NCBI GenBank assembly: GCA_964616985.1
Contig: CAZTVF010000123.1
Coordinates: 1-15,247, forward strand
Reading direction: 5' to 3'
Length of the DNA stretch: 15,247 nucleotides
Source of the DNA: CAZTVF01 sp964616985
Lineage (GTDB): Bacteria > Planctomycetota > Phycisphaerae > SM23-33
In this document: piece after piece, positions 8,424-14,220 of the stretch
How positions within the stretch are numbered: the stretch's first letter is position 1
Layout: each line of letters begins with the position of its first letter
Notes under the pieces: generated by a model
What the model was told of the DNA's origin: nothing
Seen by the model: only the letters and a program-made list of their open reading frames with translations
The model's database searches: none
Position numbers and translations under genes: made by a program

Positions 8424-8950
8424 CCGCCCTTCCGAATCCAGTATAGCGCAAAGGCGAGCATGCTCTTGCCGTCGTGCAGCCGGCCGTCGGCGATCATGCC
8501 GCCGATGTCGGCCAGCGGGACGATCTCCAGTTCGATCTGCTCGTAGTCCTCGAGGTCCTGCTCGCCCAGCTGCAGCTCGGTGGCGAGGTAGGTGTGCATG
8601 ACCTCGTCGGTGCTGCCGGGCGCGGTGAAGTACGTGCCGAGGTCCTCCATCCTGCCCGCGGTGTAGCCCGTCTCCTCGAGCAGCTCGCGCCGGGCGCCGG
8701 CCAGCGGGTCCTCGCCCGCGTCGATGCCGCCGGCGGGCAGTTCCAGCAGGTTCTCGCCCACCGCGTAGCGGCGGTTGCGGATCATCACCACGCGGCCGTC
8801 GGGCAGGATCGGCAGGATGGTCGCCGCCGGCGAGAAGCGGACGAGGTCGCGCGGCAGCACCCTGCCGTCGGGCATCTTGACGCCCACGGTGTGCAGTTCC
8901 AGCACGCGGCCCTTGTGGATGAGCTTGTCGTATTCGAATGGCGTTGTCAT
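8414..8950 (-). CDS. Nudix hydrolase, ADP-ribose pyrophosphatase type
   Basis: 178 residues with a full Nudix box (G74 to Y96): G-x5-E-x7-REL-x-EETGY, holding the metal-binding Glu residues. The preceding strand with 'LLELPAGGIDAGED' and the downstream 'YFTAPGSTDEVMHTYLA' are typical of the NudF/ADP-ribose pyrophosphatase branch, which splits ADP-ribose and similar nucleotide sugars into AMP and sugar phosphate. The exact substrate cannot be read from sequence. It is first in a two-gene minus-strand operon, with its TGA inside the start of the rhomboid gene. TATAAT lies only six bases before the ATG and there is no ribosome-binding site, suggesting a leaderless transcript. Confidence 0.92.
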   Translation of the reverse strand: MTTPFEYDKLIHKGRVLELHTVGVKMPDGRVLPRDLVRFSPAATILPILPDGRVVMIRNRRYAVGENLLELPAGGIDAGEDPLAGARRELLEETGYTAGRMEDLGTYFTAPGSTDEVMHTYLATELQLGEQDLEDYEQIELEIVPLADIGGMIADGRLHDGKSMLAFALYWIRKGGCR

Positions 8951-8956
8951 GACTAG

Positions 8957-8962
8957 ATTATA
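8957..8962 (-). promoter_or_regulatory. Perfect -10 box (TATAAT) abutting the Nudix start codon
   Basis: On the minus strand TATAAT ends six bases before the ATG (8950-8948), so the expected transcript start falls on or next to the A of the start codon. No -35 box is seen at the usual distance (the sequence there is a C-rich run). Confidence 0.5.
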
Positions 8963-9053
8963 GATCGGCCACCGCGGGGGGCGGGAATGAGCAAACCGCC
9001 CGAACCAGTAATCGGTAAACAGCCGACCGAGGGCACAGATGCTCTTGAGCGCG

Positions 9054-9485
9054 TCATTCCGCTTCCGCCGTTGTGTGGTTCATCACATCGCGGAAGAACA
9101 CCACGATATCATCGCCAGCGCCTCCTTCCCAAACGCCGTCAGGGCCGGCGCTGCCCAGCGCGACGCCCTTGCCATTCTGCGTCATGAACACCACGCGATG
9201 CCCCCATGTATCGAGAAGAGGCCCGTCAGGAGATGCAGACCTGCCGCTGTTGCCACATCCGTGGAGCGCAGCAGTAAATGCTTCAATCGTCGGCCAGTCA
9301 TATCTTGTCTTCGAGTTGGACGCTGCCTCAATGATGGCAATCTGCAGTTCCATCCGGGTCGCTTTGGACCGGGAATATACGTGCTCAACGCGGACCTGAT
9401 TCCTCAGGAGATCGACGCCCAGCAACGCCAGAGCCACGATCAGGCAGGTAATGATCAAAATGTTCCTTCGCCGCATAGCTGCCAT
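9054..9485 (-). CDS. GspG-like pseudopilin-related membrane-anchored protein
   Basis: 143 residues. One N-terminal membrane anchor (about 8-27) is followed by a short helix ('ATRMELQIAIIEAASNS') and a small C-terminal domain with D-T-W-G (92-95), G-S-A-G-P-D-G (111-117) and G-A-G-D-D-I (122-127). This order resembles the C-terminal half of type II secretion major pseudopilin GspG, where the Asp residues bind calcium. Unlike GspG it lacks the prepilin cleavage site (G-F-T-L-x-E), so it probably stays anchored and need not be part of a pilus; no other secretion genes are near. Base composition is nearer 50-55% GC than its neighbours, hinting at separate ancestry. It has a good promoter upstream. 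A second ATG three codons in is an alternative start. Confidence 0.72.
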   Translation of the reverse strand: MAAMRRRNILIITCLIVALALLGVDLLRNQVRVEHVYSRSKATRMELQIAIIEAASNSKTRYDWPTIEAFTAALHGCGNSGRSASPDGPLLDTWGHRVVFMTQNGKGVALGSAGPDGVWEGGAGDDIVVFFRDVMNHTTAEAE

Positions 9486-9508
9486 CGGGATGCACCCTTG
9501 ATGAGTGA

Positions 9509-9537
9509 ATTGTCCGAGTCCGCGGACACCAAGTCAA
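9509..9537 (-). promoter_or_regulatory. Sigma-70-like promoter for the pseudopilin-like gene, TTGACT-17-GACAAT
   Basis: On the minus strand TTGACT (9537-9532) and GACAAT (9514-9509) are exactly 17 bases apart, with a predicted start near 9502, 17 bases before the ATG at 9485. The spacer holds a perfect 10-base palindrome, GTCCGCGGAC (9518-9527), that could be an operator. Confidence 0.55.
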
Positions 9538-9580
9538 CTGATGTGTCGGGTAAAAGCATGACAGCCGGTGCGGGTTTTGC

Positions 9581-9613
9581 TTGTCCAAGATCGCACTATC
9601 GCTAAACTAGCGA
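9581..9613 (+). promoter_or_regulatory. Candidate dxr promoter with overlapping palindrome
   Basis: TTGTCC (9581-9586) and TAAACT (9603-9608) are 16 bases apart and predict a start near 9615. The -10 region is covered by the inverted repeat TCGCTA-AAC-TAGCGA (9599-9613), placed where a repressor could block polymerase. The promoter is plausible; regulation by this palindrome is inference. Confidence 0.4.
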
Positions 9614-9638
9614 CGTACATGGAGTAAGAAAGGTCGCT

Positions 9639-10835
9639 TTGACTTCGAAACGCGTCGCCATCCTGGGCTGCACAGGCAGCATAGGCCGCCAGACGCTGGA
9701 GGTAATCTCCAGCCAGGGAGGCCTCACAGCCTGCGCGCTGGCGGCGGGGGCCAACTGGCAGCTGCTCGCCCGGCAGGCACAGCAGTTCATGCCCCAGGCC
9801 GTCGCGTTGGCCGATGAGTCGCACGCGGCCGACCTCCAGGCCGCCCTGCCCAAGGGCGTCAAGCTGGTCACCGGGCCGGCGGCCATGACCGAACTCATCC
9901 ACCTCACGCGGCCGGACGTGCTGCTCTCGGGCGTGGTGGGCGCCGCGGGGCTGGAGCCCACGCTGGCGGCCATCGAGTGCGGCGCGACGCTGGCCATCGC
10001 CAACAAGGAAACGCTCGTGATGGCCGGGGCCATCGTCATGCCCGCCGCCCGCAAGGCGGGCGTCCCCGTGCTGCCGGTCGACAGCGAGCACTCGGCCATC
10101 TTCCAGTGCCTTGCCTCCGGCCAGCGGGGCGAGGTCCGCCGCGTCGTGATCACGGCCTCCGGCGGGGCCCTGCGCAACTGGAAGCCCGAGGCGACCGACG
10201 ACGCCACCGTCGACGACTGCCTCGCCCACCCCACCTGGCAGATGGGACGCAAGATCACCATCGACTCGGCCACCCTGATCAACAAGGCCCTGGAGGTGAT
10301 CGAGGCGCACTGGCTGTTCGACCTGCCGGCTGAGCAGATCGCCGTGGTGCTTCACCCGCAGTCGATCCTGCACTCGTACGTGGAGTTCTGCGACGGATCG
10401 GTGATCGCCCAGATGGGGCGGCCGGACATGACGCTCCCCATCGCGTACGCCCTGAACTACCCCAACCGCCCCGTCCGCACGGTGCCCGGCCTGGACCTGC
10501 CGGCCCTGGGCAAGCTGACGTTCGCTGTCCCCGAAGGGCGCTTCGCCCGCGCGGTGAACCTGGGCTTCGAGGTCATCCGCCGCGGCGGCGCGTCGGGCGC
10601 GGTCGTCAACAGCGCCAACGAGGCCGCCGTCGAAGAGTTCCAGCACGGCCGGATTTCGTTCGGGCGGATCGTCCCGATGGTCGAAGGTATAATGAACCGA
10701 GCCCCTGCCGAGCCGGAAGTAACGCTGGCGTCGCTGAAATCGGCCGACGCCTGGGCCCGCCAGCAGGTGATGCAGGCGATGTCGCACCGGAAGAAGCCGG
10801 CCGGCCCCGCGTTGCAGCCCCCCACACAAGAATAA
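9639..10835 (+). CDS. dxr: 1-deoxy-D-xylulose 5-phosphate reductoisomerase
   Basis: 398 residues, usual length. This cytoplasmic enzyme turns DXP into 2-C-methyl-D-erythritol 4-phosphate using NADPH and a divalent metal, the first committed step of the MEP isoprenoid pathway. Evidence: the NADPH-binding GCTGSIGRQTLEV start (10-22), NKETLVMAG (122-130), the metal-site PVDSEHSAI (Asp 148, Glu 150), 'DSATLINKALEVIE' with the third metal ligand Glu 219, 'HPQSILHSYVEF' (239-250), and SANEAAVEEF (325-334). The start is TTG, supported by AAAGG five bases upstream; the nearby ATG at 9619 is out of frame. It ends 15 bases before rseP, a common pairing, although the usual uppS and cdsA upstream are replaced here by an unrelated divergent gene. 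Confidence 0.97.
   Translation: MTSKRVAILGCTGSIGRQTLEVISSQGGLTACALAAGANWQLLARQAQQFMPQAVALADESHAADLQAALPKGVKLVTGPAAMTELIHLTRPDVLLSGVVGAAGLEPTLAAIECGATLAIANKETLVMAGAIVMPAARKAGVPVLPVDSEHSAIFQCLASGQRGEVRRVVITASGGALRNWKPEATDDATVDDCLAHPTWQMGRKITIDSATLINKALEVIEAHWLFDLPAEQIAVVLHPQSILHSYVEFCDGSVIAQMGRPDMTLPIAYALNYPNRPVRTVPGLDLPALGKLTFAVPEGRFARAVNLGFEVIRRGGASGAVVNSANEAAVEEFQHGRISFGRIVPMVEGIMNRAPAEPEVTLASLKSADAWARQQVMQAMSHRKKPAGPALQPPTQE
10688..10693 (+). promoter_or_regulatory. TATAAT inside dxr, possible internal promoter for rseP
   Basis: A perfect -10 consensus lies within the dxr coding region, about 158 bases before rseP. There is no -35 box at 16-18 bases, and the bases are also constrained by coding, so chance is likely. 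Confidence 0.15.
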
Positions 10836-10850
10836 CCGAACGAGGACCGA

Positions 10851-13019
10851 ATGGATATTATCGCGGCAAACGGAATTGGCAACGCCCTGAGCTATGCCTG
10901 GTACATCGCGCAGTTCATCATCGGCCTGGGGCTGGTCGTGTTCGTGCATGAGCTGGGGCACTTCCTGGTGGCCAAGTTCGTCAACGTCAAGGTCGAACGC
11001 TTCGCCCTCGGTTTCGGCCCGCGCCTCCTGGGCTTTCACCGGGGCGAGACCGACTACTGCATCAATGCCATCCCGCTGGGCGGCTACGTGAAGATGCTCG
11101 GCCAGGAGGACTTCAAGCCCGAGTCGGGCGAATTGCCCGACCCCCGTGCGTTCAACAACAAGTCCGTGGGCGCACGCCTGGCGATCGTCTCGGCCGGCGT
11201 GATCATGAACGTCATCTTCGCGGCCATCGCCTTCGTCATCGTCTCGATGGTGGGCATGAAGGCCAGCGCGCCCGTCATCGGAATCGTCATGCCCGGCTCG
11301 ACCGCCTCCAAGGCCGACATCACGTGGACGACGCCGCTGCCCGCTGCCGCCGGCCCGGCCACCACCCTCGCCACCAGTGCCCCCGGCGCCTCCAAGAGCC
11401 AAGGGCTGCAGCCCGGGGATAAGGTCGTGCGCATCCAGGGCACCGGCATCTTCGCCCGCCTGATGAGCGACAAGGTCGATGACTTCAGCAAGTTGCTGTA
11501 CACCTCGCTGCTGGCGGCCCCGGACGACAAGTTCGTCCTGACCGTAGAACGCTCCGTCGGCGGCAAGACCTACACCGGCGACGCCCGCCTGGGCGTGCGG
11601 GCCCTGGCCCCGGGCGACAGCGAGAAACGCGGGTTCGGCATCACCCCCTCCTACACGACCGAAGTCGGCGAGAACGACGACTACATTTCCAACACGCCCT
11701 TCCAGAAGGGCGACAAGGTCATCGCGTTCAACGGCGAGCCCGTGAGCTTCCTCTGGCAGATCAAGGAGATGCAGGACTCGCGGCAGGCCACGGCCGCGAT
11801 GCTTACGGTCGCACGCGACGGCAACACGTTCATCGCCTCGCTGCCGGCGCACCTGGTCTACAAGGACGTGCCCCTCAAGCGGCGCGACGGTTCGTGGGTT
11901 CTGGCCGAGACGGCCGAGTTCAAAGACCGCAACGTCACGGCCCTGCTGCCGGACGGCAACAGCGTGACCTTTCCTGCCGCCGACATCATCGACGGCAGCC
12001 GGCGGTTCGACGGCAATACGCTGCTGGGCGGCGACCTGTCCATCCTGGGCATGAGCCCCCGCGCCTCCGTCGGCGGCGTGAGCGCCGGCTCGCCGGCCGA
12101 AGCCGCGGGCGTCCGCCCCGGCGACGTGCTGCTGCTGTACGGCGACGTTCGCACCCCCCCGGCCCTGCAGGTGCAGGAGATCAACAAGAAGGTCGCCGCC
12201 AAGGGCACCCAACTGGTGGTGGAACGCGACGGCAATACGCTGCCGCCGATGTGGATCGTGCCCAAGAGCCGCAACAACGTCCTGCAGATGGGCATCACCG
12301 CCACGACCGACCAGGACCATACCGTCGTCGCCGACGTCAAGGGCGACTCCCCCGCCGCCGCAGCCGGGATCATGAGCGGCGATGTCGTGGAGAAGGTCAA
12401 CGACAAGCCGATCAAGACATGGGTCGATCTGTACCTGACGCTCAAGGACCTCCGGGGGCACAACGTCACGCTCCAGTACCGCCGCGGCGAGCAGACGCTG
12501 ACGGCCGACCTGGGCAAGCTGGACGACAAGGCCTTCGCGCCGCAGGCGTACACGTTGGCGGCGCCGCTGGAGAGCGTCTCGTGGGAGCCCCAGATGGTCA
12601 CCATTCTCGACCGCAACCCGGTCACCGCCATCGGCTGGGGCGTGACCAAGACGTGGGAGTTCGTGCTGATGCAATACGGCACGCTGCGGCAACTGGCGGC
12701 TGGGCGCGTCGGCGGCAGCGACATCTCCGGGCCGGTCGGCATCGGCGGGGCGGCGATCTCGTTCGCCAAGCGCGGCCTCATCGAGATGCTGTACTTCATG
12801 GCGTTCATCTCGGCCGCCCTGGCGGTGATCAACTTCCTGCCCTTCCCGGTGGTCGACGGCGGGCTGGCGGCCTTCCTGATTATCGAGAAGATCCGCGGCC
12901 GGCCCCTGCCGCCGAAGGTGATGTGGATCATCCAGCTGATCGGGCTGTTGATCTTGGGAGCGGTTTTCATCCTGCTGACGTGGAATGACATCATGCGCCT
13001 CGTGCGGAGCACTTGGTAG
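10851..13019 (+). CDS. rseP: Site-2 intramembrane metalloprotease RseP, enlarged with several PDZ-like modules
   Basis: 722 residues against about 450 for E. coli RseP. RseP cuts membrane proteins in the bilayer, classically the anti-sigma factor RseA after a first cut by DegS. Zinc ligands are in HELGH (33-37), with the third in NFLPFPVVDGG (Asp 669). Helices lie near 18-32, 110-133, 645-662 and 690-711. Between the second and third, the periplasmic part holds up to four PDZ-like segments: about 140-235 (GLQPGDKVV), 262-325 (FQKGDKVIAFNGEPV), 400-470 (AGVRPGDVLLLYG) and 478-555 (AGIMSGDVVEKVNDKPI). The last two are clear; the first two are inferred from the G-D-K-V turn. GAGGA four bases upstream supports the start. 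No anti-sigma factor is seen nearby, so the substrate is unknown. Confidence 0.95.
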   Translation: MDIIAANGIGNALSYAWYIAQFIIGLGLVVFVHELGHFLVAKFVNVKVERFALGFGPRLLGFHRGETDYCINAIPLGGYVKMLGQEDFKPESGELPDPRAFNNKSVGARLAIVSAGVIMNVIFAAIAFVIVSMVGMKASAPVIGIVMPGSTASKADITWTTPLPAAAGPATTLATSAPGASKSQGLQPGDKVVRIQGTGIFARLMSDKVDDFSKLLYTSLLAAPDDKFVLTVERSVGGKTYTGDARLGVRALAPGDSEKRGFGITPSYTTEVGENDDYISNTPFQKGDKVIAFNGEPVSFLWQIKEMQDSRQATAAMLTVARDGNTFIASLPAHLVYKDVPLKRRDGSWVLAETAEFKDRNVTALLPDGNSVTFPAADIIDGSRRFDGNTLLGGDLSILGMSPRASVGGVSAGSPAEAAGVRPGDVLLLYGDVRTPPALQVQEINKKVAAKGTQLVVERDGNTLPPMWIVPKSRNNVLQMGITATTDQDHTVVADVKGDSPAAAAGIMSGDVVEKVNDKPIKTWVDLYLTLKDLRGHNVTLQYRRGEQTLTADLGKLDDKAFAPQAYTLAAPLESVSWEPQMVTILDRNPVTAIGWGVTKTWEFVLMQYGTLRQLAAGRVGGSDISGPVGIGGAAISFAKRGLIEMLYFMAFISAALAVINFLPFPVVDGGLAAFLIIEKIRGRPLPPKVMWIIQLIGLLILGAVFILLTWNDIMRLVRSTW

Positions 13020-13051
13020 AATAGAAACCATCGGCGGCCGCGAAGCCGCCG
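13017..13051 (+). promoter_or_regulatory. Possible promoter and 5' hairpin before the rubredoxin gene
   Basis: TAGAAT (13017-13022) overlaps the rseP stop codon and could be a -10 box, without a clear -35. A hairpin CGGCGGC-CGCGAA-GCCGCCG (13032-13051) follows, then an A-rich run and the AGGAAGGG ribosome-binding site. It lacks the T-run of a plus-strand terminator. It may instead protect the 5' end of a processed or separate rubredoxin transcript. Confidence 0.35.
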
Positions 13052-13069
13052 CAAAAAGGAAGGGACGAC

Positions 13070-13231
13070 ATGCCGAAATACGTGTGCGATCTGTGCGGCT
13101 GGGTGTACGACCCCCAAACGGGCGACCCCGCCAATGGAGTGGACGCCGGGACCGCATTTAAGGACATCCCCGATAGCTGGGTGTGCCCGGAGTGCGGGGC
13201 CGGCAAGGACCAATTCTCGGTCGTGGAGTAG
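13070..13231 (+). CDS. Rubredoxin
   Basis: A complete 53-residue rubredoxin, a small cytoplasmic one-electron carrier with a single iron held by four cysteines. Both knuckles are present: CDLCG (Cys 6, Cys 9) and CPECG (Cys 39, Cys 42), with the conserved aromatic residues (Tyr 4, Trp 11, Tyr 13, Trp 37) and the D-P-x-x-G-D-P loop (15-20). AGGAAGGG lies just upstream of the ATG. Rubredoxins supply electrons to oxygen- or superoxide-reducing enzymes in anaerobes or to alkane hydroxylases in aerobes; no such partner is in the window. It sits 50 bases after rseP and 13 bases before the PP2C phosphatase gene, so shared transcription is likely. Confidence 0.97.
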   Translation: MPKYVCDLCGWVYDPQTGDPANGVDAGTAFKDIPDSWVCPECGAGKDQFSVVE

Positions 13232-13244
13232 ATGTGAAGCATTG

Positions 13245-14024
13245 ATGGAGTTCAAGGCCCGAACAAGCGAAGACGACCTGGACCTGGCCTTGGCGGCTGA
13301 ACTGCAGGCGGCCCTGCTTCCGCGGGAATGCCCGCTGAACTGTCCGCACCAGAAGGCCGCTGCCCGCAATCGCATGTGCGGCAGCGTCGGCGGCGACTTC
13401 TACGACTTCATCCGCCTCAATGACGACCAGATCGCCCTGGCGGTCGGCGACGTGGCCGGGCACGGCGTTCGCGCGTCGCTGGTGATGGCGCAGATCATGG
13501 GCTTCCTCCGCTTCGCCGACGACCGCCGCAGCCGCCCCAGCGGGATGATCACGGCCTTGAACCAGCTGCTCATCGACTTGGGCGAGCGGACGGGCCTCGT
13601 GACGCCCTGCTCGATGTTCTACGGCGTGATCGACTCGCCGACGGGCATGGGCATGTTCGTCAACGCCGGGCACCCGCGGCCCTATCTCGTCGACCGCGAC
13701 ACCGGCCGCGTGCAGCACCTGGGGGCCCACAACTTCCTGCTGGGCATTGAGGAGTTCGAGCCCGAGGAGATGTGCCTCACCTTCACGCCCGGCCAGCGGC
13801 TGGTGCTGTACACCGACGGGCTGACCGACGCGACGGCCCCCACCGGCGAACACTTCGGCGAACAGCGGCTGTACGAATTGATCAAGCAACATATGCATGA
13901 AGACCCCGACCCCTGCGCCGACGCCGTTTTCAACGCCGTCGCCCTCTTCCGCGACACTGCCCGCCAGGTCGACGACGAGACCATCGTCGTCATGGACCGC
14001 CTGGGCGGCTGCAACTGCTGCTGA
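13245..14024 (+). CDS. SpoIIE/RsbU-type PP2C serine phosphatase
   Basis: 259 residues, essentially a lone phosphatase domain. These metal-dependent enzymes usually dephosphorylate anti-anti-sigma (STAS) proteins in partner-switching control. Evidence: 'ALAAELQAALLPRECP' linker helix (16-30) typical just before RsbU domains, GGDFYD (49-54), GDVAGHG (68-74), NAGH (140-143), YTDGLTDA (189-196) and DDET (243-246), so the metal-binding Asp residues are intact. There is no receiver, PAS, GAF or membrane domain, so control must come from a partner. No STAS protein or anti-sigma kinase is in the window. The start at ATG 13245 avoids overlapping the rubredoxin; the open frame extends upstream but would run across that gene. 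The protein ends in the unusual Gly-Gly-Cys-Asn-Cys-Cys. Confidence 0.92.
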   Translation: MEFKARTSEDDLDLALAAELQAALLPRECPLNCPHQKAAARNRMCGSVGGDFYDFIRLNDDQIALAVGDVAGHGVRASLVMAQIMGFLRFADDRRSRPSGMITALNQLLIDLGERTGLVTPCSMFYGVIDSPTGMGMFVNAGHPRPYLVDRDTGRVQHLGAHNFLLGIEEFEPEEMCLTFTPGQRLVLYTDGLTDATAPTGEHFGEQRLYELIKQHMHEDPDPCADAVFNAVALFRDTARQVDDETIVVMDRLGGCNCC

Positions 14025-14032
14025 CGTCGCCG

Positions 14033-14209
14033 CCGTAGGGTGGGCAGGCCTGCCCACCATTCGCGCACAATCATCCATCATGTGATGGCGGCGCACAAAT
14101 TGCGATCAACTCTATGTCGCCGCCACCACGGGATGAACCCATCGAACATCGATGGTGGGCAAGCTCGCCACGGCGAGTTTCGCCTGCGGCGGACCTGCCC
14201 ACCCTACGG
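14033..14209. repeat. 177-bp inverted-repeat element with perfect 16-bp ends (MITE-like)
   Basis: The ends are exact inverted repeats, CCGTAGGGTGGGCAGG (14033-14048) and CCTGCCCACCCTACGG (14194-14209). The left end also forms part of a perfect 20-base palindrome (GGTGGGCAGGCCTGCCCACC). Inside are further stems: CCATCA/TGATGG (14075-14088), TGGCGGCG with CGCCGCCA (14086-14093, 14118-14125), and CTCGCC/GGCGAG (14164-14177). TA lies near each end, as in the element at 3295-3417. It has no coding potential and fills the gap between two converging genes, where it could end transcription from both sides. A miniature-transposon origin is inference. Confidence 0.82.
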
Positions 14210-14220
14210 ATCACGAATGC

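Noticed and set aside
13032..13051. The hairpin after rseP as a transcription terminator
   Set aside because: The plus strand has an A-run, not a T-run, after the stem, and the rubredoxin ribosome-binding site follows at once.
9534..13157. A 1207-codon open frame on the minus strand opposite dxr and rseP
   Set aside because: It is antisense to two certain genes, its translation is a low-complexity mix of His, Asp, Arg, Gly and Gln, and it has no motif. High GC with biased third positions removes stops from this antisense frame.
13134..13244. An upstream ATG start for the PP2C phosphatase adding 37 residues
   Set aside because: It would overlap most of the rubredoxin gene, and the added residues do not look like protein.
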